A stretch of 64,000 nt of DNA from the NCBI RefSeq assembly GCF_024584805.1, contig NZ_CP075715.1, positions 3,730,526-3,794,525 of the forward strand. Reading direction: 5' to 3'. The notes beneath the pieces are model-generated. The model was not told the origin of the DNA, searched no databases, and saw only the letters and a list, made by a program, of their open reading frames with translations. The DNA comes from Streptomyces sp. FIT100 (GTDB taxonomy: Bacteria > Actinomycetota > Actinomycetes > Streptomycetales > Streptomycetaceae). This document shows positions 51,856-61,095 of this stretch, piece by piece. The translations under genes and the position numbers were made by a program. Numbering within the stretch: the stretch's first letter is position 1; every line of letters begins with the position of its first letter.

Positions 51856-52599
51856 ATGCAACAGCACAACAGCGATCCGACGCGGCAGCAGGCCGGCGGT
51901 GCCACCGCCTCCGTCCGCATCCTGCTGGTCGAGGACGACGACGCGATCCGCAGATCCGTGGGGATGGCGCTGGACCGCTACGGCTACGAGGTGTCGGCGG
52001 CACCCGACGGCCTGACCGGCCTTGAGATGTTCCGCGACGGGCAGCACGACCTGCTGCTGCTCGACGTCATGCTTCCGCACCTCGACGGCATCGGACTGTG
52101 CCGCAGGATCCGCGAGACGAGCCAGGCCCCCGTCCTCATGATGTCCGCCCGCGGCGACTCACTGGACGTGGTGGCGGGCCTGGAGGCGGGTGCCGACGAC
52201 TACGTCGTCAAACCCGTGGACACCACCGTCCTGGTGGCGCGGATCCGCACCCTGCTGCGCCGGGCCACCTTCGCCGGTCCCCCTCGGGCCGACGGCAGGC
52301 CCTCCGACGACGGCGCCGTGCTCACCTTCCGGAACCTCACTGTCGACACCCGCGGCCTCGAAGTGCGGGTCGACGGGGAGCCACTCGCGCTCACCCCGAC
52401 CGAACTGCGGCTGCTGCTGGAGTTCGTGGCCGCGCCGGGCATCGTCCTGGAGCGGCAGACGCTGCTGCGCCAGGTGTGGGACTACGGCTGGGACGGTGAC
52501 AGCCGGGTCGTCGACCTGGCCGTCCAGCGGCTGCGCCGGAAGATCGGCGCCGAGAACATCGAGACCGTGCGCGGCTTCGGCTACAAGTTCCGGCGCTGA
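51856..52599 (+). CDS. OmpR/PhoB-family response regulator
   Basis: The 247-residue regulator has a receiver with acidic pair LLVEDDDAIRRS, phospho-Asp in LLLLDVMLPHLDG, and Lys in YVVKPVDTTVL. A winged-helix effector domain follows (LTPTELRLLLEFVAAPGIVLERQTLLRQVW, RVVDLAVQRLRRKIG, ETVRGFGYKFRR). ATG 51856 was preferred to a GTG 24 nt upstream. The kinase gene starts 9 nt after the stop, so the pair is co-transcribed. The genes before it (carboxypeptidase, EEP) suggest cell-envelope stress, but this is inference. Confidence 0.93.
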   Translation: MQQHNSDPTRQQAGGATASVRILLVEDDDAIRRSVGMALDRYGYEVSAAPDGLTGLEMFRDGQHDLLLLDVMLPHLDGIGLCRRIRETSQAPVLMMSARGDSLDVVAGLEAGADDYVVKPVDTTVLVARIRTLLRRATFAGPPRADGRPSDDGAVLTFRNLTVDTRGLEVRVDGEPLALTPTELRLLLEFVAAPGIVLERQTLLRQVWDYGWDGDSRVVDLAVQRLRRKIGAENIETVRGFGYKFRR

Positions 52600-52607
52600 G
52601 AGCCGAG

Positions 52608-53957
52608 ATGGACAAGACCCCCGCCGAGGCCGCCGACGCCACCGTCTCCACCGTCTCCGCCGACCGCACGACACACGCGCCCTCGCCCGGCCGCTCGCTG
52701 TGGCGCTTCGTCGACCCGCGATCCCTGCGCTGGAAGATCACCGCGGGCGTCACCGCCGCGGCGTGCGCGATGGCGCTCGGCATCGGGATCCTGGTGCACC
52801 GGAGCACCGAGGGCAGCATGATGAGCAACGGCCGCGGCAACGCCCTGTGGGAGCTGGAGAAGATCACGGCCGAGCTCCGGGGCGGGCACTCCTTGGACCG
52901 TCCCTCGTCCGTCGCTCCGGGCTACGTCGTCGGCGACGAGGTACCGGAGCAGCTGCTGGACCGGCTCGGCCCCGGAGCCGGACCGGTGACCTGGTACGAC
53001 ACCAGGAAGCCCCTCCAGGGGCCCTGGATGTGGGCGGCCCGCCGTGTCGACGGCACGGTGCCGGCCGTCAAGGTGTACATGGGCACCGAGCAGCGCAGTC
53101 TCCAGGCGCTCGACCGGCACATGCGGTACGCGGCCCTCGCCACGCTCGCCGTCGTCGTCCCGCTCACGGTCCTCGCCGCCGAGCTGGGGCTCCGCCGGCT
53201 GCGCCGCGTCGCCGGCACCGCCCGCCGGATCAAACGGGGCGAGCTCGACGCCAGGACGCACAGCCGCGGTCATGACGAGATCAGCGAGATCTCCTCGGCG
53301 GTCGACCGCATGGCGGACGCCTTGCAGGAACGGTTGCGCAGCGAGCAGCGGTTCACCGCCGACGTCGCACACGAGCTGCGCACTCCCCTGGCGGGCCTGG
53401 TCACCTCCGTCTCCCTGCTGCCGGAGAGCGAGCCCACGGACCTGGTGCGCGACCGTGTGCGGGTGCTGCGCGGCCTCGTGGACGACCTGCTGGAGATCTC
53501 CCGTCTGGACGCCGGCGCCGAACGGTCCGAAGCGCAACCGGTGCCGCTCGGCGAGCTGGTGGAGGAGTCCGCCCGGCGGACCGGCCTGGAGACACGGGTC
53601 ACGGTGATCGGCCGCCCGGTCGCCGAGACCGATCCGCGCCGACTGGACCGCATCATCACCAACCTGGTCCTCAACGCCCACCGCCACGGCCGGACGCCGG
53701 TCGAGGTCACGATCGACGGCACGACCGTCGTCGTACGCGACCACGGCCCCGGATTCCCGCCGGAGCTCCTCGACCACGGACCGCAGCGCTTCCGTACCGG
53801 AGCCGCCGAGCGGGGCCACGGGCACGGCCTCGGGCTCACGATCGCCGTCGGCCAGAGCCACGTCATCGGCGCCCGGCTGACGCTGGCGAACGCCGAACCC
53901 CACGGGGCCGTCGCCACCCTCGAACTGCCCCGCAGTCCCCAGGCACCACCCGGCTGA
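52608..53957 (+). CDS. HAMP-domain sensor histidine kinase
   Basis: The 449-residue kinase has two membrane segments (about 48-65 and 178-200) around a roughly 110-residue extracellular sensor. HAMP follows (RRLRRVAGTARRIKRGELDA...). The dimerisation motif FTADVAHELRTPLAGLV carries the phospho-His. The ATP-binding domain has IITNLVLNAHRHGRTP and VRDHGPGFPPELLDHG. It is the partner of the OmpR-type regulator upstream. Confidence 0.93.
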   Translation: MDKTPAEAADATVSTVSADRTTHAPSPGRSLWRFVDPRSLRWKITAGVTAAACAMALGIGILVHRSTEGSMMSNGRGNALWELEKITAELRGGHSLDRPSSVAPGYVVGDEVPEQLLDRLGPGAGPVTWYDTRKPLQGPWMWAARRVDGTVPAVKVYMGTEQRSLQALDRHMRYAALATLAVVVPLTVLAAELGLRRLRRVAGTARRIKRGELDARTHSRGHDEISEISSAVDRMADALQERLRSEQRFTADVAHELRTPLAGLVTSVSLLPESEPTDLVRDRVRVLRGLVDDLLEISRLDAGAERSEAQPVPLGELVEESARRTGLETRVTVIGRPVAETDPRRLDRIITNLVLNAHRHGRTPVEVTIDGTTVVVRDHGPGFPPELLDHGPQRFRTGAAERGHGHGLGLTIAVGQSHVIGARLTLANAEPHGAVATLELPRSPQAPPG

Positions 53958-54025
53958 GGGCGGCGGCGCGCCGTACGGACCCCACGCCCGCGGCGGGGCG
54001 GGCGCGGGTCCGTACGGGATGCGGG

Positions 54026-55153
54026 TCAGACCAGCACGCCGGTCAGCGGGTCGTAGCGCAGCACCTTCGCGTAGCTCTCCGAGCGGTCCTGGAGGCCCAG
54101 GACCCGCACGGTCGTGACGCCGATCCGGTAGTGGTCGTCGGTCGCGACGCGCAGCCAGGGCTCGCCGTCGCGCAGGACCGTGACCTCCTCGATCAGGGAA
54201 CCGTCGCGACCGGCCGCGACGGCGTACACCGGGCCCTCGGGCGGAGCGATGTCGAGGCCGCCGTCCTGGCGGATGGTCATGGTGGCGACGAGGCCGCCGC
54301 GGCCGTCGTTGGCGTCGCCGGTGAAGTCGTAGATCCGGGCCGGGTCGCCCACGTAGTGCTTGAGACGGCCGAGGCCGGTGACGTCCATGCCGTTGTAGAA
54401 GTTCCTGGCCTCGCTGTCGAGCCAGAAGTGGGTGTTGTGGGTGGGCGAGTTGAAGTCCTTGCCGGAGTTGTAGGAGATGTGCCAGTGCGGCGGGTTGTCC
54501 GCGTGCAGGGTGTTGTTGGTCTCGAAGCCCGCGACGAACCAGCGGTGCCCCTTCGCGGCGGCCGCGGCCTTGAGGCCGGAGGCGACCAGGATCGTGTGGG
54601 TGGCGACGAGCTGATGGGTCTGGGACCTGGCCTCGTTCGCCGGCCAGGGCACGTCCCGCCAGGGTCCGGCGACGCGGTCCGGGTCGTTGTGGTCGATCTT
54701 GTAGTACATCCCCGCCGAGATGTCGGGGTGGCTCCAGATCTGGAGCGTCGGCTGATTGGCGTCGTTCGACGCCCGGTCGACGGGGAGCGTGAAGGTGAAC
54801 CGGTACGGGTCGGACGGATCGCGCCTGATGCCGAGCCGGGTCTCCATGTGCACGACGGCCTTCACGAGGACGCCCGGCCAGCGGACGGAGACCTCGATGC
54901 CGCCGGTGTTCTTCGGGCCCTTGACGAAGGTGTAGTACTCGGCCCTGCTGGCCACGTTGTACTTCTCGCCCGCCACGAACGCGTACCCCTCGGGCAGCGT
55001 GATCTCGGGCTGCCCCGGCTCGCCGGGCCGTGCACGGACGATGCGGAAGGCCGCGTACGCCACCTCCTCGGCACGCGCCGCGCGGGGAAGCGCCAGGGCC
55101 AGCCCGGCGGCGGACGCACCGGCGACCAGTGCGCGGCGGCTCAGCGTAGACAT
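54026..55153 (-). CDS. Tat-exported protein of unknown function
   Basis: The 375-residue protein has a twin-arginine signal, MSTLSRRALVAGASAAGLAL, ending near RAARAEEVAY. The mature part is beta-rich and Trp/Tyr/His-rich. Notable are PEGYAFVAGEKYNVASRAEYY, VHMETRLGIRRDPSD, HWHISYNSGKDFNSPTHNTH and WLDSEARNFYNGMDVTG. The clustered His (HWH, THNTH) could hold metal. I do not recognise the family. Tat export means it folds, perhaps with a cofactor, before secretion. It converges on the kinase gene. Confidence 0.75.
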   Translation of the reverse strand: MSTLSRRALVAGASAAGLALALPRAARAEEVAYAAFRIVRARPGEPGQPEITLPEGYAFVAGEKYNVASRAEYYTFVKGPKNTGGIEVSVRWPGVLVKAVVHMETRLGIRRDPSDPYRFTFTLPVDRASNDANQPTLQIWSHPDISAGMYYKIDHNDPDRVAGPWRDVPWPANEARSQTHQLVATHTILVASGLKAAAAAKGHRWFVAGFETNNTLHADNPPHWHISYNSGKDFNSPTHNTHFWLDSEARNFYNGMDVTGLGRLKHYVGDPARIYDFTGDANDGRGGLVATMTIRQDGGLDIAPPEGPVYAVAAGRDGSLIEEVTVLRDGEPWLRVATDDHYRIGVTTVRVLGLQDRSESYAKVLRYDPLTGVLV

Positions 55154-55396
55154 AGGGGACCTCTCTCGGTCTGATGGGCAACGGTCGGACAACAGCCGTG
55201 ATCCTGCTGCGGCATCGGGCCGGGAGGCTGTCCTGAATGTGAAGAGGAGCCGAAGAGCGCGCAGCCGTGTCCGCGTACCGGAGTCGGGCGCCGGTCGTTG
55301 TGCAGGGCATGACTCAGGCAGCGAAGCCGTACCGACGCCCTCTCGGCCATGGCGCGCCTCACCTGCAGGAGAGCCGCGAGCGCCGCGGGGACGACC

Positions 55397-55459
55397 GGGA
55401 GGCGCGGGGGGCTCGGGAAGCGCGGGAAGCTCGGGAAGCGCGGGGGGCTCGGGAGAGGC
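55397..55459. repeat. seven 9-bp GC-rich tandem units
   Basis: Degenerate units of GGG(A/G)(A/G)GC(G/T)C repeat with a strict 9-bp period in the gene-free stretch between the Tat-protein gene and the CAP gene. The whole gap 55154-55998 (845 bp) contains no supportable gene; its right half is AT-richer, has two CATATG boxes (55664, 55693), and is likely the promoter and leader of the CAP gene. Confidence 0.8.
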
Positions 55460-55998
55460 GGGCGCCGGGGGTGCCTCTGCGGGAGCGGGCGGCGCGGCTG
55501 GCGTGGGGCTGGTGAGGATCCAGGGGCGGCGCGGGGTTACGGGGGCCGTACCGCGGATGTCGAAAGGGCGGCGCGGTTCCGTGGATCCGCGGCCGATTTC
55601 GTGACATCCGTCACGCCGTAATCGTTCACTAGGGCTGCCTGTAGTAGACGCCGCGGCGGCGACATATGAGGCTTTGTCCGTCTTGGCGCAGACATATGCG
55701 ATGCGGATCGCGATCACATTCGGCACACTCGGGCCTTTCGCCCGTTTATGCGGCGCATAGCGACTTCTGACGGAACGACAGCTGCGTCCGGAATGCCATA
55801 TTCCGGTCCAGCACGCCCGCGCGGCCTTTTCAAGGGGCGTCCGGCCCTACTAGCCGAGGTAGTAACAACGCTCGTTGCTCTGCAAACGCCGACCTCCTAA
55901 GAATGCGGCTCGGAAGGCGTCTCCGCAGCTCAGACGTGATCTCTGCATGAGCTGATCGCTCCGGGGGCGCTCCGCGATTCACCGAGTGAGGTCATGCA

Positions 55999-56751
55999 AT
56001 GAGGAAGCACCGCAGGAAGACGCACTACCGGAAGATAGCGATCGCCGCCATCGCGCTGGGCGCGGTGGGTGTTCCCTCCGCCGCCATGGCCTGTATGGAC
56101 CCGCAGGAGAGCCAGGACGCCAGGTCCGAGGGCAAGCCCTGGGGCCAGTGGAAGAACGCCTCCGCCGATCAGCGGTGGGGCGGCGGCGAGTGGGACGGCA
56201 AGTGGAAGCAGGAGCGGGGCGGCTCGAAGCCGAGCGCGCCTGCCTCCGAGGCGCCCAGCGCCGCCCCGAGCACCCCGAGCACGTCGGAGCCGACCGCTCC
56301 GAAGCCCGCCGCGTCGAAGCCCGCGGCGCCGAGCACCACCGCGCCCAAGCCGACGGCCCCCGCCGCCCCCGCGTCCGGCGCCGTCGCCCGCATCGTGGAG
56401 CTCGTCAACAGCGAGCGCAGCAAGGCCGGTTGCTCCCCCGTCACCCTGAACGCCACGCTGTCGAAGGCCGCCCAGGCCCACAGTGAGGACATGGCCTCCC
56501 ACAAGAACATGTCCCACACCGGTTCCGACGGCTCGGCCCCCGGCGACCGCATCACGCGCGCCGGCTACAGCTGGAGCACGTACGGCGAGAACGTCGCCTA
56601 CGGGTACGACACCCCCGAGAGCGTGATGGCGGGCTGGATGGACAGCCCCGGGCACCGGGAGAACATCCTGAACTGCGAGTTCAAGGAGATCGGTGTCGGC
56701 CTCGCGCAGCCGAACAACTACTGGACGCAGGACTTCGGCACCGCCCGATAG
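55999..56751 (+). CDS. secreted CAP/SCP-domain protein
   Basis: The 250-residue protein has a basic signal peptide (MRKHRRKTHYRKIAIAAIAL... AAMA) with Cys just after, a Trp-rich segment, and a long Ser/Pro/Ala/Thr linker (APSAAPSTPSTSEPTAPKPA). The CAP domain follows at about 127-250: VARIVELVNSERSKAGCSPV, AQAHSEDMASHKNMSHTG, YGENVAYGYDTPESVMAGWM and SPGHRENILNCEFKEIGVG with the CAP-type His and Glu. It acts outside the cell; bacterial CAP proteins have no settled function. Confidence 0.92.
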   Translation: MRKHRRKTHYRKIAIAAIALGAVGVPSAAMACMDPQESQDARSEGKPWGQWKNASADQRWGGGEWDGKWKQERGGSKPSAPASEAPSAAPSTPSTSEPTAPKPAASKPAAPSTTAPKPTAPAAPASGAVARIVELVNSERSKAGCSPVTLNATLSKAAQAHSEDMASHKNMSHTGSDGSAPGDRITRAGYSWSTYGENVAYGYDTPESVMAGWMDSPGHRENILNCEFKEIGVGLAQPNNYWTQDFGTAR

Positions 56752-56767
56752 TCCTTGCCCGCCGCCA

Positions 56768-56807
56768 GGCGAAAGGCCCGACCGGTCAGCGGTCCGGGCC
56801 TTTCGCC
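56768..56807 (+). terminator. terminator of the CAP gene
   Basis: A 13-bp stem (GGCGAAAGGCCCG and complement) extended by ACCG/CGGT lies 17 nt after the stop. The rest of 56808-57052 shows no gene. Confidence 0.85.
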
Positions 56808-57052
56808 GTTGCGGTGGGCACCTCGCCGCTGCCGGGCCCGTCCTCCGTGCGCGATACGGCGTTGCCCCACTGCCGTTGGCGGCCTACGGTTGACGCCGTG
56901 ACTGCCGGGTCGGCCGCTTCGGGCCACGAGCGAGTGGGGTACCCGGCCCTGGCGTGAGCCCGGGGCGGGCGCGAGGCCCGCCTGCTTTCTTCTCTTCTCC
57001 GTTTCCGTACGTCCCGAGAAGACCTCGAGAAGAGCTCAGAAGAAAGCAGCGA

Positions 57053-57952
57053 ATGCCCAACGAATTCAACCAGCAGATCATCGACGAGTTCCGCGCCAAC
57101 GGCGGAAGCGTCGGCGGCCCCTTCGAAGGCGGCCGTCTCCTCCTGCTCACCACCACCGGCGCGCGCTCCGGCGCCCGCCACACCACGCCCCTCGCCTATC
57201 TGCCCGACGGCGCCGGACGCGTCCTGGTCATCGCATCGGCCGGCGGTGCGCCGAAGAACCCGGACTGGTTCCGCAACCTGGTGGCCCGTCCCCGCGCCAC
57301 CGTCGAGGCCGGAGTCTTCACGTACGAGGCCGAGGCCGTCGTCCTGGAGGGCGCCGAACGCGACGCCGCCTTCGCCCGTGCCGTCGAGGGCGACCCCGGG
57401 TGGGCCGACTACCAGGCCGGGACGGAGCGGGTGATCCCCGTCGTCGCCCTGGACGAGATCCCGGGGCCGCCGGACATCCGCGCGGATTCCTTCGGGGCGG
57501 CGATCAAGGCGGTCCACGACGGGTTCCGGCGGGAGCTCGCGGTCATCCGCAAGGAGCTCGGCGAGCAAGCGGCGGCCGGCCGCCCCGGCACCGGCACCGG
57601 CACCGAAGGCGGCACCGAAACCGGCCCCGGCATCGGCATCGGCGCCCAGCTCCGCGTGAACTGCCTGACCGTCTGCCAGGGGCTGCACATTCACCACACC
57701 GGCGAGGACGCCGGGATGTTCCCGCTCCTCGCCGACCGCCGACCGGAGCTCGCCCCCGTCCTCGGCCGGCTGCGCGAGGAGCACGAGCGGATCGCTGCCC
57801 TGATCGGCGAGCTCCAGGAGGTCGTCACGGCGGAGGGCGTGGACGCCGTACGGGTCCGTGCCGAGGTCGAGCGGCTCACGCACGAGCTGGAGAGCCATCT
57901 GCGCTACGAGGAGGAGCAGTTGGTCCCGGTCCTCGACGCGATGCAGACCTGA
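57053..57952 (+). CDS. deazaflavin-dependent nitroreductase-like / hemerythrin-like fusion
   Basis: The 299-residue protein joins two domains. Residues 1-150 follow the DDN (F420-dependent nitroreductase, split-barrel) family: GRLLLLTTTGARSGARHTTPLAY, GGAPKNPDWFRNLVARPRATVE. After a Gly/Thr-rich linker (about 180-198) comes a hemerythrin-like helical bundle: LHIHHTGEDAGMFPLLADR, RLREEHERIAALIGEL and ELESHLRYEEEQLVPVL with the His/Glu metal ligands. The ATG 57053 was chosen from homology. A redox enzyme tied to an O2/NO-binding di-iron sensor is plausible; substrate unknown. Confidence 0.85.
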   Translation: MPNEFNQQIIDEFRANGGSVGGPFEGGRLLLLTTTGARSGARHTTPLAYLPDGAGRVLVIASAGGAPKNPDWFRNLVARPRATVEAGVFTYEAEAVVLEGAERDAAFARAVEGDPGWADYQAGTERVIPVVALDEIPGPPDIRADSFGAAIKAVHDGFRRELAVIRKELGEQAAAGRPGTGTGTEGGTETGPGIGIGAQLRVNCLTVCQGLHIHHTGEDAGMFPLLADRRPELAPVLGRLREEHERIAALIGELQEVVTAEGVDAVRVRAEVERLTHELESHLRYEEEQLVPVLDAMQT

Positions 57953-58266
57953 TGCCCGTGTCGTGACATCAGCCGCCTGCGCCGTCGTGCGCGCCCGCAT
58001 CCGCACCGCGGCGCAGGCGGTTCACCCGCTTGGGACCCTCGCCGCGCCGCTCGACGAGGCCGGGACCTCGTCGGGGTGCGCGTGCACCGGCGCGGCGCGA
58101 TGCCGCTCCGCCATCGTCCACCCCTGCACCCCTGTTTCCCCTTGCCGAGTGTCCGATGGGGATCACACACTCTGGGTGTTCGACTGTCATTGAACACTCG
58201 GAGCCCGGGAAGGGTGTGTGCTGCGGTGCGTGCGGTCGAGCTCCATGAGTACGGCGAGGAGGGCCG
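57953..58266. promoter_or_regulatory. gene-free promoter region before the ketopantoate-reductase gene
   Basis: 314 bp with no supportable gene. The right part is less GC-rich, with short repeats such as ACACTC (58167, 58195), probably a promoter for the rightward gene at 58267. Confidence 0.4.
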
Positions 58267-59175
58267 ATGAGGATCGCGGTGATCGGTACAGGCGGGGTGG
58301 GCGGCTACTTCGGGGGCCGGCTCGCCGCCGCCGGCCACGACGTCACGTTCGTCGCCCGGGGCGCGCACCTCGACGCCCTGCGCCACGACGGGCTCACGGT
58401 CGAGAGTGCCGCGGGCGACTTCGCCGTGGCGCCGGTGCGGGCGACGGACGACATCGCGGGGATCGGCGAGGTCGACCACGTACTCCTCTGTGTGAAGACG
58501 TGGCAGCTGGCGCCCGCGATCGCCGCGCTGCCCCCGCTGCTGGGCGACGGCACGGCCGTCGTCACGCTCCAGAACGGCGTCGAGGCGCCGCACGAGGTCG
58601 CCGGCGCCGTCGGCCGGGAAGCGGTCCTGCCGGGCACCGCCAAGATCATCGCCCAGCTCGACGGGCCCGGCCGGGTACGCCATACCGGCGGCCCCGGGCT
58701 GCTGTCCTTCGCGGAGTGGGACAACCGGCCGACGGACCGGGTCGAGCGGCTCCGGACCGCCCTCGACGGGGCGGGCGTGGCGGCCGTGGTGTCCGAGGAC
58801 ATCTGGGCCGAACTGTGGACCAAGTTCCTCTTCGTCGTGCCGCCCGGCGGGCTCGGGGCGGTGACGGACGCCCCGTTCGGGGCGCTGCGTTCCCGGCCCG
58901 GCACACGGCGGCTGCTCGTCGAGGCGATGACCGAGATCCGGCAGGTGGCGCAGGCGCTGGACATCAAGCTGCCGGACGACGTCGTACCGGCGTCGATGGC
59001 CTTCCTCGACCAGCAGCCGGCCGCCGGCACCACGTCCCTCCACCGCGACCTCGCGGCCGGCAACCCGTCCGAGCTGGAGGCGTGGACCGGCGCCGTCGTC
59101 CGGCTCGGCGAGCGGACCGGCACGCCGGTCCCCGTCAACCGCGTCCTCCACGAGGTGCTGAGCCTGCGGACATGA
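58267..59175 (+). CDS. 2-dehydropantoate 2-reductase-family protein (PanE/ApbA)
   Basis: The 302-residue NADPH-dependent reductase has the nucleotide motif MRIAVIGTGGVGGYFGGRLAAAGHDV, LLCVKTWQL, VVTLQNGVEAPHEVA and the catalytic-Lys region WTKFLFVVPPGGLGAV. The C-terminal domain ends with TSLHRDLAAGNPSELEAWTG...TPVPVNRVLHEVL, matching the family's substrate Lys/Asn/Ser/Glu sites. Whether it makes pantoate or belongs to the paralogues of unknown substrate cannot be decided. Rightward, 130 nt ahead of the YCII gene. Confidence 0.9.
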   Translation: MRIAVIGTGGVGGYFGGRLAAAGHDVTFVARGAHLDALRHDGLTVESAAGDFAVAPVRATDDIAGIGEVDHVLLCVKTWQLAPAIAALPPLLGDGTAVVTLQNGVEAPHEVAGAVGREAVLPGTAKIIAQLDGPGRVRHTGGPGLLSFAEWDNRPTDRVERLRTALDGAGVAAVVSEDIWAELWTKFLFVVPPGGLGAVTDAPFGALRSRPGTRRLLVEAMTEIRQVAQALDIKLPDDVVPASMAFLDQQPAAGTTSLHRDLAAGNPSELEAWTGAVVRLGERTGTPVPVNRVLHEVLSLRT

Positions 59176-59305
59176 CGGGCGGAGTCCGCGGACGCAGCCG
59201 GGCGAAAAAAAAATGTCCCGGCACATGTCGAGAAAGCCCGACCCGCTCCGACGTCCCCTGTGAGAGTTGCCCACAGGGGGCGCCTCGTACAGAAGGAGCG
59301 AAACC

Positions 59306-59725
59306 ATGAAGTACCTGGTGATGGTCCAGGGCTCGCAGGCCGACTACGAGGCGATGCGCGGCAACGGCTCCGAGCACAGCCCGGTCTGGAGCGAGAAGGA
59401 CCTTCAGACGATGTTCTCGTTCATGGAGGCCGTCAACAACGACCTCGCCGAGTCCGGTGAGCTCGTCGACGCCCAGGGCCTGGTCGAGCCCGCGCGGACC
59501 CGCTTCGTGTCCGCGGGGAAGGACGGCCGGCCGGTGATCTCGGACGGCCCCTACGGCGAGACGAAGGAGCTGCTCTGCGGCTACTGGGTGCTGGACTGCG
59601 AGAGCCTGGAGCGGGTCACCGAGATCGCCGCCCGGGTCGCCCAGTGCCCGCAGCCCGCGGGCGCGCCCGAATACCCGGTGGTCATCCGTCCGATCGACGG
59701 CGGCGGAGACGACCTGCGCCCGTGA
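59306..59725 (+). CDS. YCII-related (DGPF) protein
   Basis: The 139-residue protein of the YCII/DGPF family opens MKYLVMVQGSQADYEAM and contains the diagnostic FVSAGKDGRPVISDGPYGETKELLCGYWVLDC. ATG 59306 follows AAGGAG. The stop overlaps the start of the ECF sigma gene (GTGA). DGPF proteins are the regular neighbours of ECF42-type sigma factors, and may sense or modify a small molecule for them. Confidence 0.93.
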   Translation: MKYLVMVQGSQADYEAMRGNGSEHSPVWSEKDLQTMFSFMEAVNNDLAESGELVDAQGLVEPARTRFVSAGKDGRPVISDGPYGETKELLCGYWVLDCESLERVTEIAARVAQCPQPAGAPEYPVVIRPIDGGGDDLRP

Positions 59726-60951
59726 GTCGTACGACGGGGATCGAGGACCTGCTGCGCCTGCACGCGCCGCAGGTCCTCGGCGCGCTCGTACGCCGGTACG
59801 GACACTTCGGCCCGGCCGAGGACGCCGTGCAGGAGGCGCTCCTCGCCGCCGCGCAGCAGTGGCCCGAGGCGGGTGTGCCGGACAATCCGCGCGGCTGGCT
59901 GATCAAGGTGGCCTCGCGCCGGCTCACCGACCAGCTGCGCAGCGACGAGGCACGGCGGCGGCGCGAGGAGACGGCCTCGCAGCTCATGCCCCGGGACGCC
60001 TTCACCGCGCCGCCGCCCGGCGAGGGGCGGGCACCGGCCGACGACGACACGCTCACGCTGCTGTTCCTCTGCTGCCATCCCGCGCTGACGCCCGCCGCGC
60101 AGATCGCCCTCACGCTGCGGGCCGTCGGCGGTCTGACGACGGCCGAGACCGGCCGTGCGCTGCTCCTGCCCGAGGCGACTGCGGCCCAGAGGATCAGCAG
60201 GGCGAAGGCGAAGATCAAGGGCGAGCCGTTCCGGCAGCCCGGCCCCGAGGACCGCGACCAGCGGCTCGCCGCCGTGCTCCAGGTGCTCTACCTGATCTTC
60301 AACGAGGGCTACACGGCCACCTCCGGCGCGGCCCTGCACCGCCCCGATCTCGCCCATGAGGCGATCCGGCTCACCCGCGCCGTCCGCGGGCTGCTGCCCC
60401 GCGACGGCCGGGTCACCGGGCTGCTGGCGCTGATGCTGCTCACCGAGGCGCGCAGCGCCGCCCGCACCGGACCGTACGGCGAGCTGATCCCCCTCGACGA
60501 GCAGGACCGGACGCTGTGGAACCGCGACGCGATCGCCGAGGGCACCGCGCTCGTGGAGGAGGCTCTGTCCGAAGGACCCGCGGGCGCCTACCAGTTGCAG
60601 GCGGCGATCGCTGCGCTGCACGACGAGGCGGAACGCGCCGAGGACACCGACTGGCCGCAGATCCTCGCCCTGTACGACGTGCTCGTACGCCTGGCGCCCG
60701 AGCCCATGGCCGAGCTCGGCCGGGCGGTCGCCGTGGCGATGGCCGTGGGGCCGGAGGCGGGGCTCGCCGAGGTGGACCGGCTCGCGGACCGGCTGCCCGG
60801 GCACCACCGGGTCGACGCCGTGCGCGCCCATCTGCTGGAGAAGGCGGGGGACCGGGAGGGGGCGCGGGCGGCGTACCGGCGGGCCGCCGAGGGCACCCTC
60901 AGCGTCCCCGAGACCCGCTATCTCCAGATGCGGGCGGCCCGGCTCGCGTAA
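59722..60951 (+). CDS. ECF sigma factor with C-terminal TPR-like domain (ECF42 type)
   Basis: The 409-residue sigma factor has region 2 (LLRLHAPQVLGALVRRYGHFGPAEDAVQEALLAA), region 4 (LTLRAVGGLTTAETGRALLLPEATAAQRISRAK) and a long C-terminal helical domain, including LYLIFNEGYTATSGAALHRPDL and DEAERAEDTDWPQILALYDVLVRLAPEPM. No anti-sigma gene is present; in this group the C-terminal domain regulates activity. It is translationally coupled to the YCII gene by a 4-nt overlap. Confidence 0.93.
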   Translation: MSRTTGIEDLLRLHAPQVLGALVRRYGHFGPAEDAVQEALLAAAQQWPEAGVPDNPRGWLIKVASRRLTDQLRSDEARRRREETASQLMPRDAFTAPPPGEGRAPADDDTLTLLFLCCHPALTPAAQIALTLRAVGGLTTAETGRALLLPEATAAQRISRAKAKIKGEPFRQPGPEDRDQRLAAVLQVLYLIFNEGYTATSGAALHRPDLAHEAIRLTRAVRGLLPRDGRVTGLLALMLLTEARSAARTGPYGELIPLDEQDRTLWNRDAIAEGTALVEEALSEGPAGAYQLQAAIAALHDEAERAEDTDWPQILALYDVLVRLAPEPMAELGRAVAVAMAVGPEAGLAEVDRLADRLPGHHRVDAVRAHLLEKAGDREGARAAYRRAAEGTLSVPETRYLQMRAARLA

Positions 60952-60992
60952 CTCCCGTACGGGCCCTGGCCATTCGGCCGACTCACCAGTAC

Positions 60993-61008
60993 CTTACCGC
61001 GCAGTAAG
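60993..61008. promoter_or_regulatory. palindrome CTTAC-N6-GTAAG, candidate operator
   Basis: CTTACCGCGCAGTAAG is a 5-bp inverted repeat around 6 bases, about 90 nt upstream of the beta-propeller gene. TetR-family operators in actinobacteria often look like this, but no TetR gene is in the window. Confidence 0.45.
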
Positions 61009-61095
61009 TTCCTGGAGCTCCCCTGCCTCGTCTCCCCCTGACCCGTTTTCCTCCTGCCCTGTCTCCCTCCTGCCCCACACCCTCAGGAGCGCGCC

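Noticed and set aside
55620..55998. c-di-AMP (ydaO-type) riboswitch before the CAP-domain gene
   Set aside because: Such riboswitches occur before secreted cell-wall genes in Streptomyces, but the conserved core sequences were not visible in this leader.
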